Shown here: positions 37,984 through 47,632 of the stretch, in pieces
How positions within the stretch are numbered: the stretch's first letter is position 1
Layout: every line of letters starts with the position of its first letter
NCBI RefSeq assembly: GCF_005239095.1
Contig: NZ_SZUA01000002.1
Span: 372,001-436,000, forward strand
Reading direction: 5' to 3'
Origin: Luteimonas gilva
GTDB taxonomy: Bacteria > Pseudomonadota > Gammaproteobacteria > Xanthomonadales > Xanthomonadaceae
Length of the DNA stretch: 64,000 nt
Translations under genes and position numbers: made by a program
The notes under the pieces: generated by a model
What the model saw: only the letters and a program-made list of their open reading frames with translations
Told to the model about the DNA's origin: nothing
The model's database searches: none

Positions 37984-38961
37984 TCAAGCCACGCCCCACA
38001 GCTTGCGCGCTTCCTCGGCGATCACGTCCGGGAACTCTTCCGGGAAGAACAGCTTGGCCTCTGGGATTTTGCGCACGCCGCGCGAAGCGCCGAAGGTGCG
38101 GTCGAGATAATCCGGGCTCGACGACAGGAAGATGTCGTCGGCCATGCCCCAGATGATCCGCGTGGGTACGCGGCTGGCCTTGAGCTTGGGTTCGATGCCC
38201 GCCAGGAAGTTGCGTTCCAAGCCCAGTGCGTAGGCGTGGGTGTTGTCGGGATTGCGCACCAGCGGGCCCAGATACATGTCCACCGCTTCGTCGGTGGGGC
38301 TGACGCGGAAGGAGAACGTCGCCCCGCCCAAGCCTTGCGCCGAGCGGGACCGCGTCTTGTCGGCCAGGTCCGGCGCCAGCCATTGTTCGACGAATTTGCC
38401 TTCGCGCGACAGGTCCAGCACCGGCTTCAGCGCCGGCGGCGGGCAATCCGGTTCGGTATCGCAATTGGTCAGCAGCAAGGTGCGCACGCGCTCGGGATGC
38501 TGGACCAAGAAGAACTGGGCCACGCCGCCGCCGCTGTCGTTGGCGATCAGATCTACGGTGTCTACCCCGCGTTCGTCCAGGAAAGCGATCAGCATGTCCA
38601 CCTGCGCCTGCGGGTCGCGGCTTTGTCCGGCGGCGACCTTCGTATAACCGAGGCCCAGGAAATCCGGCGCCAAACAACGCCGATAGCCGGCGAGGCGGTC
38701 GAAGGCGCCACGCCATTGAAAACCGTTGAGCGGGAAGCCGTGCAGGAACAGCGCGGCCGGACCGCTGCCGCGTTCCACATAAGCGATATCGCCGAATTTC
38801 GTTTTCGCGAAACGGCGCGCCGCGTTCCAGGCCGCGGCATCGGTGACCGTGGCCGAGGCCGCGGACGTGCCCCCGGAAGCGGCCCGGCCCAATGCCGGCA
38901 AGCCGGCCGCGGCCATCGCGACCGCGCCGCCCGCCCATCCCATGAATTGTCTGCGTTGCAT
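37984..38961 (-). CDS. Tat-exported haloalkane-dehalogenase-like hydrolase
   Basis: A protein of 325 residues. MQRRQFMGWAGGAVAMAAAG is a twin-arginine signal, so it folds before export. The alpha/beta-hydrolase core has the oxyanion motif FLHGFPLNGFQWR and the nucleophile elbow LIANDSGGG. Aligned to GHSMGG, the nucleophile is Asp as in haloalkane dehalogenases, but the Ser next to it leaves this open. A GLGY motif and WGMADDIF follow. The C-terminal PEEFPDVIAEEARK lacks a clear catalytic His in a standard position. The substrate is unknown. It is divergent from an XRE regulator. Confidence 0.82.
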   Translation of the reverse strand: MQRRQFMGWAGGAVAMAAAGLPALGRAASGGTSAASATVTDAAAWNAARRFAKTKFGDIAYVERGSGPAALFLHGFPLNGFQWRGAFDRLAGYRRCLAPDFLGLGYTKVAAGQSRDPQAQVDMLIAFLDERGVDTVDLIANDSGGGVAQFFLVQHPERVRTLLLTNCDTEPDCPPPALKPVLDLSREGKFVEQWLAPDLADKTRSRSAQGLGGATFSFRVSPTDEAVDMYLGPLVRNPDNTHAYALGLERNFLAGIEPKLKASRVPTRIIWGMADDIFLSSSPDYLDRTFGASRGVRKIPEAKLFFPEEFPDVIAEEARKLWGVA

Positions 38962-39014
38962 GTTCTTAACTCCGATTGGGCTGGCGCCCGTTGGTGAACG
39001 ATCTTCGGTGCGAG

Positions 39015-39070
39015 CAGGTAATGGCTCAATTACTCGACGGGTCATGAGGCGATGACGTGACAGGTAATGG
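39015..39070. promoter_or_regulatory. direct repeats, possible XRE operators
   Basis: CAGGTAATGG occurs at 39015-39024 and again at 39061-39070, with matching flanks (CTC versus TTC). Both lie in the 140-bp gap between the hydrolase and the XRE regulator, where an autoregulator would bind. Confidence 0.4.
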
Positions 39071-39101
39071 TTCGGCAGCGGCATCCCGTTATGCTGGCCG
39101 C

Positions 39102-39938
39102 ATGCACACCACCGAACTCCAAGGGGTCGCGCCGATCGGCGCGCTGTTGCGCGAATGGCGCGCCGCGCGCCGGTTGAGCCAACTGGATCTTGCGCTGGAC
39201 GCGGGCGTATCGGCCCGTCACCTCAGTTTCGTGGAAACGGGCAAGGCGCGGCCCAGCCGCGAATTGGTCGAGAAGCTCGCCGACACGCTGGCGATGCCGC
39301 TGCGCGAACGCAATGTGCTGCTGGTCGCGGCCGGCTATGCGCCTAAATATCCGGAGACCGCGCTGGCCACGCCGATGATGGCGCAGGTGCGGCGCGCGAT
39401 CGATTCGATCCTTGCGCAACAGGAGCCGTATCCGGCGTTCCTGGTCAACCGGCATTGGGACGTGCTGGCGGCGAACGCCGCCGCCGGGCGCGTGGCGAAC
39501 TTCCTGCTCGACGGGCGGCAGAGTCCGCACGCCAACATGCTGCACAACATCTTCGATCCGACGGATTTGCGTTCGAGGATCGTCAATTGGGAAGAGATCG
39601 CGGGCGACCTGATGCGCCATCTGCACAGCGACGTCGCCGCCACGCCGTCGGATGCCGTGGCGCGCGGCCTGCTCGATCAGATCCTGACCTATCCCGGCGT
39701 GCCGCAGCATTGGCGCAACCGCGATCCGGCGATCGCGCCTACGCCCCTGCTGCTCACCCACTTCCGGCACCGGGGCCGGGACCTGCGCTTCTTCTCCACC
39801 ATCACCACGTTCGGCACGCCGCGGGATGTGACCCTGGAAGAGCTACGGATCGAATGCTGCTTCCCCGAGGACGAGGCGACGGCAGCGTTTTGCCGGGAGC
39901 TGGTCGAGCGGGAACACCGCGAGGCTGTCGCGGTCTAA
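39102..39938 (+). CDS. XRE-family regulator with MmyB-like sensor domain
   Basis: A transcription factor of 278 residues. Residues 10-70 form an XRE helix-turn-helix (LLREWRAARRLSQLDLALDA, then ARHLSFVETGKARPS). The rest is an MmyB-like ligand-binding domain, recognised by YPAFLVNRHWDVLAANAAA, NMLHNIFDPTDLRSRIVNWE and FFSTITTFGTPRDVTLEELR. Such regulators usually repress a divergent oxidoreductase or hydrolase gene, so the Tat hydrolase next to it is the probable target. The ligand is unknown. Confidence 0.9.
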   Translation: MHTTELQGVAPIGALLREWRAARRLSQLDLALDAGVSARHLSFVETGKARPSRELVEKLADTLAMPLRERNVLLVAAGYAPKYPETALATPMMAQVRRAIDSILAQQEPYPAFLVNRHWDVLAANAAAGRVANFLLDGRQSPHANMLHNIFDPTDLRSRIVNWEEIAGDLMRHLHSDVAATPSDAVARGLLDQILTYPGVPQHWRNRDPAIAPTPLLLTHFRHRGRDLRFFSTITTFGTPRDVTLEELRIECCFPEDEATAAFCRELVEREHREAVAV

Positions 39939-40029
39939 GCCAGGCCTCCGATTAGGGGCACCTATTGAGGCGCGACGCGGCGCATCGGCATAAAAATCAG
40001 ATATTTCAAATAGTTATGTATATCCGGCG

Positions 40030-40070
40030 GACCGCCCTTGAATCCTGGCGGCCCGTACCGATTAATAAGC
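40030..40070 (+). promoter_or_regulatory. possible rpoH promoter
   Basis: CTTGAAT at 40037-40043 is followed 18 bp later by TTAATA, inside an AT-rich stretch unusual for this window. CTTGAA also resembles a heat-shock -35 box, but no matching -10 is clear. Confidence 0.35.
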
Positions 40071-40144
40071 CAGAGACTGCAAGGGGAGGCGGTTCCTCAG
40101 TCCGGCGTTCCAACAGCGAAACGCTGGGGAACTTCTGGCACCCA

Positions 40145-40169
40145 TAGCAGTCATATCTGGCGACTGCTA
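40145..40169 (+). promoter_or_regulatory. 8-bp inverted repeat in the rpoH leader
   Basis: TAGCAGTC and GACTGCTA form a perfect inverted repeat with a 9-nt centre, ending 5 nt before the GGAG of rpoH. It could be an operator or an mRNA hairpin that affects translation. Confidence 0.45.
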
Positions 40170-40181
40170 AAATCGGAGCCC

Positions 40182-41057
40182 ATGAAGACCCCTATGTCCC
40201 AAGCCCTAGTCGCCAACAACCTGCCGGTTCCCAGCGCGCTCGGTTCGCTGGATGCGTACATCGGCGCGGTGCATCAGATTCCGGTCCTCACCGTCGAGGA
40301 AGAGCAGGCCCTGGCCCAGCGCTTCCGCGAAGAGGACGACTTGGAAGCGGCCCGCGAGCTGGTGATGTCGCACCTGCGCTTCGTCGTGCACGTGGCGCGC
40401 GGCTACAACGGTTACGGCCTGCCGCTCGGCGATCTGATCCAGGAAGGCAACATCGGCCTGATGAAGGCCGTCAAGCGCTTCGACCCCGACGTCGGCGTGC
40501 GCCTGGTCTCGTTCGCGGTGCATTGGATCCGCGCCGAGATGCACGAATTCATCCTGAAGAACTGGCGCATCGTCAAAGTCGCCACGACCAAGGCGCAGCG
40601 CAAGTTGTTCTTCAACCTGCGCAAGAGCAAGACCCGCCTGGGCTGGTTGAACGCCGAAGAAGTGCGCGCGGTCGCGCAGGATTTGAACGTCTCCGAACGC
40701 GAAGTGATGGAGATGGAATCGCGCCTGTCCGGCCGCGACGTCGGTTTCGACCTGTCTTCGGACGAGGACGACGACCACGCCCCGCCGGCGCCGGCCGCCT
40801 ATCTGATGGCCAACGAGGAAGACCCCTCGCAAGCCTACGAGCGCAGCGACAGCGAAGACCATCAGCTCGAACTGCTGCGCGCCGGCCTGAGCCGGCTGGA
40901 CGAGCGTTCGCGCGACATCATCAAGCGCCGCTGGCTGGACGCCGACAGCAAGATCACGCTGCAGGAGCTGGCCGACGAATACGGCGTGTCCGCCGAACGC
41001 ATCCGCCAGGTCGAGGCCAATGCGCTGAAGAAGATGAAGGCGCTGTTCGCGGCTTGA
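40182..41057 (+). CDS. rpoH: RNA polymerase heat-shock sigma factor RpoH
   Basis: Sigma-32, 291 residues, directing heat-shock transcription. Region 2 has [40 protein letters not shown] and [19 protein letters not shown]. The RpoH box [12 protein letters not shown] is present, and region 4 ends in [23 protein letters not shown] 40182 has GGAG 3 nt upstream; a second in-frame ATG lies at 40194. In most gammaproteobacteria it follows ftsX directly, but here about 6.3 kb separate them. A terminator follows. Confidence 0.96.
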   Translation: MKTPMSQALVANNLPVPSALGSLDAYIGAVHQIPVLTVEEEQALAQRFREEDDLEAARELVMSHLRFVVHVARGYNGYGLPLGDLIQEGNIGLMKAVKRFDPDVGVRLVSFAVHWIRAEMHEFILKNWRIVKVATTKAQRKLFFNLRKSKTRLGWLNAEEVRAVAQDLNVSEREVMEMESRLSGRDVGFDLSSDEDDDHAPPAPAAYLMANEEDPSQAYERSDSEDHQLELLRAGLSRLDERSRDIIKRRWLDADSKITLQELADEYGVSAERIRQVEANALKKMKALFAA

Positions 41058-41081
41058 TCGCGACGCACCGCCGAAACCAGG

Positions 41082-41112
41082 AACGGCCCGGGCAACCGGG
41101 CCGTTTTCGTTT
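41082..41112 (+). terminator. Rho-independent terminator of rpoH
   Basis: AACGGCCCGG/CCGGGCCGTT stem with a 4-nt loop and TTTTCGTTT, 25 bp past the rpoH stop. Confidence 0.9.
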
Positions 41113-41185
41113 GCGCAGGATGCGGATATCGCGGCCTGCGCGCCGTGCCTAACCTGGCCGCATTCCTAAGCTACTGGAGCGCGCC

Positions 41186-41653
41186 ATGGATTACGTCGTC
41201 AAAGGGTTGCCGTTGGAACCCTTCCAGCACCTGTTCGGTTTGTCCGACGAGGCTTTGCTTGCCCACGGTGCGAAACGCTACGTCGCCGACGCCAAGCCCG
41301 GTTATCCCTGCCGCATCACTTTGCAGGACGCCGAACCGGGCGAGACCTTGCTGTTGGTGAACTGGCGCCACCAGGGCGCCGATACGCCTTACCGTTCGGA
41401 CGGGCCGATCTTCGTCCGCGAAGCGGCGTTGGCTTCGTTCGAATCGCGCAACGAGATCCCGGAGCAGCAGCGCAGCCGCTTGCTGTCGGTGCGCGCTTAC
41501 GACAAGGACGGTTGGATGCAGGCCGCGGACGTCGCGGAAGGCGCCGAATTGGAATCCTTGATCGCGAAATTCTTCGCCGACCCCGCGGTCCACTACCTGC
41601 ATGTGCACAACGCGCGCCGCGGTTGCTATGCGTGCCGCGTCGACCGGGCCTGA
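41186..41653 (+). CDS. DUF1203 protein
   Basis: A small protein of 155 residues of the DUF1203 family. Typical elements are YPCRITLQDAEPGETLLLVN and YRSDGPIFVRE; HVHNARRGCYACRVDRA is the conserved C-terminus. Function is unknown. Cys residues near the end (GCYACR) may be redox active. The start MDYVVKGLPLEPF is the family N-terminus. Confidence 0.88.
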   Translation: MDYVVKGLPLEPFQHLFGLSDEALLAHGAKRYVADAKPGYPCRITLQDAEPGETLLLVNWRHQGADTPYRSDGPIFVREAALASFESRNEIPEQQRSRLLSVRAYDKDGWMQAADVAEGAELESLIAKFFADPAVHYLHVHNARRGCYACRVDRA

Positions 41654-41668
41654 TCCCGAGAGGAGACC

Positions 41669-41744
41669 GTAGCCCGGGTAAGCGCAGCGCACCCGGGTAA
41701 CGCACGGCCATCCGACCCGGGTGCGCTGCGCTTACCCGGGCTAC
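41669..41744. repeat. REP family F inverted pair
   Basis: GTAGCCCGGGTAAGCGCAGC is followed by its perfect inverse after about 20 bp. It separates the convergent DUF1203 and ndh genes. Confidence 0.85.
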
Positions 41745-41757
41745 AGAGCGCGACGAC

Positions 41758-43014
41758 TCAATCGTCGCGGCCGACGATGATCCGCGCGTTGCGCTGATAG
41801 GTCCAATACGCCATCGCCCAGTCGAGCAGGACGACGATGCGGTTGCGGAAGCCGATCAGGAAGAAGATGTGCGCGACCAGCCAGAACGACCAGGCGAGGA
41901 AGCCGGAAAAACGCAGCTTGCCCAAGTCGACGATCGCCGCGCGGCGGCCGATGGTGGCCAGGTTGCCCCAGTCGCGGTAGCGGAACGCTTGCGAGGCGCG
42001 TCCGGAGAGGCGGCCGAGGATCGTCGCGGCGACGTGGTTGCCCATCTGCTTGGCCGCCGGCGCCACGCCGGGCACCGGTTTGCCGTTGTCTTGCTGCAAT
42101 GTGGCCAGATCGCCGGCGACGAAGACCTGCGGATGCCCGGGCACGCTCAAATCGGGCTGCACTCGCACGCGGCCGGCGCGATCCAGCGGCACGCCCAGCG
42201 AGCGCGCCAGCGGCGAGGCCGCCACGCCCGCCGCCCACAGCACGGTGCGCGTGGCGATGCGATCCTCGCCCAAGTTCAGCCCTTCCGCGTCGATGCGCGT
42301 CACCGCCGAACCGGCGCGCACTTCCACGCCCAATTTCTCCAGTTGCCGCTGCGCTTTCGCCGACAGCGATTCGGGAAAGTTCGACAGGATGCGCGGCCCG
42401 GCTTCGAGCAGCAGCACGCGCGCGTGGCGCGGGTCGATGCGGCGGAATTCGCGCTTCAGCGTATGCCGCGCGATTTCGGCCAGGGTGCCGGCCAGTTCGA
42501 CGCCGGTCGGGCCGCCGCCGACGATGGCGAACGTCAGCAAGGCGCGGCGCTCGGCCTCATCCATGCTGGCCTCGGCGCGTTCGAATGCGGACAGGATCTT
42601 GCGCCGGATCAGCAGCGCATCGTCCAGCGTCTTCAATCCCGGCGCATGCGCGGCCCAATCGTCGTGGCCGAAGTAGGCGTGATTGGCTCCGCTGGCCAGC
42701 AGCAGGAAGTCGTACTCCAGCGCATCGCCGTCGGCCAATGCCACGCGCTTGCCTTCGGCGTCGACCGCGGTCGCTTCGCCCATCAGCACGGTGACGTTCT
42801 TCTGCCTGCGCAGGATGTGGCGCAGCGGCGCGGCGATGTCCGGCGAAGACAGGCCCGCGGTGGCGACCTGGTACAGCAGCGGCTGGAACAGATGGTGGTT
42901 GCCGCGATCGAGCAAAGTGATCCGCACCGGCGCGCGCGCCAGCGCGCGCGCGGCCCAGAGTCCGGCGAAGCCGCCGCCGACGATGAGCAGATGCGGCGTG
43001 GGGAGTTCGGGCAT
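41758..43014 (-). CDS. ndh: type II NADH dehydrogenase (NDH-2)
   Basis: A flavoprotein of 418 residues passing electrons from NADH to quinone without pumping protons. FAD loop LLIVGGGFAGLWAARALA, NADH loop FAIVGGGPTGVELAGTLAE, and PQVFVAGDLA for flavin contact. QMGNHVAATI is the quinone-side motif of the family. The C-terminal hydrophobic stretch (SFWLVAHIFFLIGFRNRIVV) anchors it to the membrane. It begins one base after the priA stop, so the two form an operon. Confidence 0.92.
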   Translation of the reverse strand: MPELPTPHLLIVGGGFAGLWAARALARAPVRITLLDRGNHHLFQPLLYQVATAGLSSPDIAAPLRHILRRQKNVTVLMGEATAVDAEGKRVALADGDALEYDFLLLASGANHAYFGHDDWAAHAPGLKTLDDALLIRRKILSAFERAEASMDEAERRALLTFAIVGGGPTGVELAGTLAEIARHTLKREFRRIDPRHARVLLLEAGPRILSNFPESLSAKAQRQLEKLGVEVRAGSAVTRIDAEGLNLGEDRIATRTVLWAAGVAASPLARSLGVPLDRAGRVRVQPDLSVPGHPQVFVAGDLATLQQDNGKPVPGVAPAAKQMGNHVAATILGRLSGRASQAFRYRDWGNLATIGRRAAIVDLGKLRFSGFLAWSFWLVAHIFFLIGFRNRIVVLLDWAMAYWTYQRNARIIVGRDD

Positions 43015-43015
43015 G

Positions 43016-45229
<2,214 letters not shown>

Positions 45230-45672
45230 CGCGTCAGTCTAGCGAGCGCGAGGCTCGCGCCGTGAGATGTCGGCAGTTGCGCGCCAAACCTGCTGCGCGG
45301 CGCAGATAACCCACGCAAACTACCGCCGCAAAAGGAGATTCGCCTTTATCCACATCAGCTGTGGATAACCCTGTGCAAGCCGGCCGACCCGATGCGCGCA
45401 AACGCGTGAAAGTAAGCGTTTCGCGTAAGCTGGCGAAAAAAACGCCAATCGACATATTCCCATCTGAATCAATCACATAGCTGTGAAACAGAAGCGCAAC
45501 ATAGCGTGATGGCCCGGTTAAGACCGGGTCGGTGACAGTTTATTGACCGCTGTGAACAACTGGATTTTCCGCAAACCCTTGTCCCGCCTCGCTGAGCGGC
45601 GTTCGGACCGCTTGTCAAGCATGGTCCGCGGGGTGCGCATCGGTATCATGCGGCGACGATGAAACCCGCACG
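45230..45672. other. divergent region priA / 45.67-kb gene
   Basis: This 443-bp gap has no gene. It is AT-richer than its surroundings and holds a cluster of DnaA-box-like sequences (listed separately), plus a short hairpin GCCCGGTTAAGACCGGGTC near 45514. Promoters for both flanking genes must lie here, but none is clear. Confidence 0.5.
45346..45368. promoter_or_regulatory. inverted pair of consensus DnaA boxes
   Basis: TTATCCACA (45346-45354) and its exact inverse TGTGGATAA (45360-45368) are separated by TCAGC. A third, weaker match (TGTGAACAA) lies at 45551-45559. The site is about 120 bp upstream of priA. Confidence 0.6.
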
Positions 45673-46644
45673 ATGACCGCGCCTTCTCTTTCCGACGCCA
45701 GCGGCGTGCCGGCGGCCATCAATGCCTTCCTGCGCGGCGTGGAACGCCGCGGCGCGGTGTTCGCCGAGCTGCAATGCGGCGATGCCGTGGCCGGCGATGC
45801 GGCCTTGGCCGCGGCGATGCGCGCTTTCCAAACCAGCGTCGCGAAGGCGCCGATGGGCGAATGGCCGCACCGCTTCTGGAGCCTGCTGCTGGCCACGCCG
45901 ATGCTGCGCCGGGCGAACGCTTTGCCGATCCGCCACGACGCCCTGGCGCCGCTGACGCGGGTCGGCCACGGCCCGCGCGCCGCCTTGTTGCTGCGCTTGG
46001 CCGCCGGCTTGGGCGAAACCGAGGGCGCGGCGGCCTTGGGCATCGCTCCAGCCACCTACCGGCTCGCGTTGCAACGCGCCCTGCCGCGCCGCGCCGACGG
46101 CAGCGCCGACGCGTCGGCATGGCAGGCGCTGGCGAGCGCCGTGCAAGCGACGATCAAGCAACTGCCGCCGCAACGCCTGGCGCACCTGGCCAAGTTGCGC
46201 GAAAGCGCCCTGCGCCCGGTCGCCAAGCGCAGCGTCGCCCCGGCGCGGCTCGAGGCGCCCGAACCGTCCGCGCCGCGCAGGGGATGGCGCATCGCGTTGT
46301 GGGCGAGCGCGTCCGCCTGCGTGCTGGCGCTGGCCGCGACGTTCTTGTGGCCGGGCAAGCGCCCGCCCGAACGCAACGATGCGCCGGACATCCGCACCGT
46401 GTCCTTGCCCGATGCAGAACCGCCGGCTTCGCGCTACGACGCCGAACTGGCGCGGCTGAGCGATCGCGACTTCGATCTGTTGCTGGATGCGCGCGACGAA
46501 GCGGTCTATCTCGATTTGGATTTCTACGCCTGGTACGCCGCGCAAGCGGCGATGCCCGCGACGGGCCGCGTTCCGGCCCCACCGGGCGCGACGGACCCCG
46601 CGCAGGACGACGATCATCCGGAGACCAGCGATGCGACGCTCTAG
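45673..46644 (+). CDS. membrane protein with sigma-region-4-like HTH
   Basis: A protein of 323 residues without a confident family. The segment ALLLRLAAGLGETEGAAALG followed by APATYRLALQRAL (about residues 104-136) has the pattern of sigma-70 region 4 or a GerE-like helix-turn-helix. A basic linker precedes one membrane helix (IALWASASACVLALAATFLW, about 204-223), and the C-terminal third is acidic. This layout would place the N-terminus in the cytoplasm. The stop overlaps the start of the DUF3106 gene by 14 bp, so they are coupled. A regulatory role is inferred. Confidence 0.75.
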   Translation: MTAPSLSDASGVPAAINAFLRGVERRGAVFAELQCGDAVAGDAALAAAMRAFQTSVAKAPMGEWPHRFWSLLLATPMLRRANALPIRHDALAPLTRVGHGPRAALLLRLAAGLGETEGAAALGIAPATYRLALQRALPRRADGSADASAWQALASAVQATIKQLPPQRLAHLAKLRESALRPVAKRSVAPARLEAPEPSAPRRGWRIALWASASACVLALAATFLWPGKRPPERNDAPDIRTVSLPDAEPPASRYDAELARLSDRDFDLLLDARDEAVYLDLDFYAWYAAQAAMPATGRVPAPPGATDPAQDDDHPETSDATL

Positions 46645-47260
46645 CGCTTTCCTGTTCGCGGCGCTCGCCGCCGTCGCCGCAGCCGCAACGGCGGCGCTGT
46701 CGCCGCAACACCAGGCCTTGCTCGACCAACTGCCGGTGGCGCAGCGGGTGGAACTGGAACAGCGGCAGGCGCGATGGCGGGCGTTGTCGCCGGTGGAGCA
46801 AGCCGTGTACGGGCAGCGCGAATTGCGCTGGCAGGCGCTGCCCGAAGCGGTCCGCCGCGAGCGCCGCGAGCGCTGGCAAGCCTGGCGGGCGCTGCCGGAA
46901 AACGAGCGCGCGCAGTTGCGGCGCGCCGCGGCGGATTGGGCCGCTTTGCCGCCCGAACGGCAACGGCCGGTCCGCGCGCAATTCGATGCGCTGGACGGCC
47001 GCGAGAAGCACGGTTGGCTGCTCGGTCCCACGCTTGGCGCCGAGTACGTCCGCTTGCAGCCGCTGCTGGCCTTCGTCGAAGCCGAGGAACGCGCGCGTCT
47101 GCTGCAAACGCTGCGCGAGATGAACCCGGCCGAGCGCGCCGATCTGGCGGTGCTCGCGCAGCGCGTGCCGCCGGATGCGCGCGAGGCGCTGCGCCGCGAG
47201 CTGCTGTCCACCGCCGCCGCCAACCGCGGCGAATGGCTGCGCCGACGCCTGGATCAGTAG
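46631..47260 (+). CDS. DUF3106 exported protein
   Basis: A protein of 209 residues with an N-terminal signal (SAFLFAALAAVAAAATAAL). A DUF3106 region follows, built of repeated Trp-containing units such as RWRALSPVEQAVYGQRELRW and WQAWRALPENERAQLRRAA. It is helical and highly charged, probably periplasmic, of unknown function. It is co-translated with the sigma-region-4-like membrane protein gene. It ends over the last 7 bp of the convergent DUF4286 gene. Confidence 0.85.
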   Translation: MRRSSAFLFAALAAVAAAATAALSPQHQALLDQLPVAQRVELEQRQARWRALSPVEQAVYGQRELRWQALPEAVRRERRERWQAWRALPENERAQLRRAAADWAALPPERQRPVRAQFDALDGREKHGWLLGPTLGAEYVRLQPLLAFVEAEERARLLQTLREMNPAERADLAVLAQRVPPDAREALRRELLSTAAANRGEWLRRRLDQ

Positions 47261-47625
47261 TGCGGATCGGCCGGGGACGGTTCGCGGTCCATCGTGACCA
47301 CGTGCCGCATCACCCGCCGCGTGGTGCGGAAACGGTTGCCGAACTGTTCCAGGCTGCTGGCCCGGAAGCGCATGGCGTGATCGCGCAGATAGGCGTCCAG
47401 CGCGGCCGCGTCGCGCAGGAAGAATTGGACGCACATCGCCTGCCGGCCCGCGTCGGGACCCGGCGCGAGCAGATTGTGGATGCGGGCGCTGATGAAGCCG
47501 GGCAGAGCGACCATCTCGCGCACGTGGACGTCCATCCAGGCGCGGTAGTCGTCGGCCAGCACGGCGTCGACCTCCACATTCACTTCGTAGACGACGTGGC
47601 CGTCGGGGGCGGCCGGTGGTGGCAT
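47254..47625 (-). CDS. DUF4286 protein
   Basis: A protein of 123 residues with a dimeric alpha-beta barrel-like DUF4286 fold: VVYEVNVEVDAVLADDYRAW, then MCVQFFLRDAAALDAYLRDH and ending with RVMRHVVTM. Function is unknown. It lies 7 bp after the DUF3667 stop, so it belongs to that operon. Confidence 0.85.
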   Translation of the reverse strand: MPPPAAPDGHVVYEVNVEVDAVLADDYRAWMDVHVREMVALPGFISARIHNLLAPGPDAGRQAMCVQFFLRDAAALDAYLRDHAMRFRASSLEQFGNRFRTTRRVMRHVVTMDREPSPADPHY

Positions 47626-47632
47626 CGGCGGA

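Noticed and set aside
36680-38938. 752-residue minus-strand frame opposite the DUF418 gene and through the hydrolase
   Set aside because: Composition is Arg/Gly/Gln-rich without any domain; both strands have well-supported genes in other frames.
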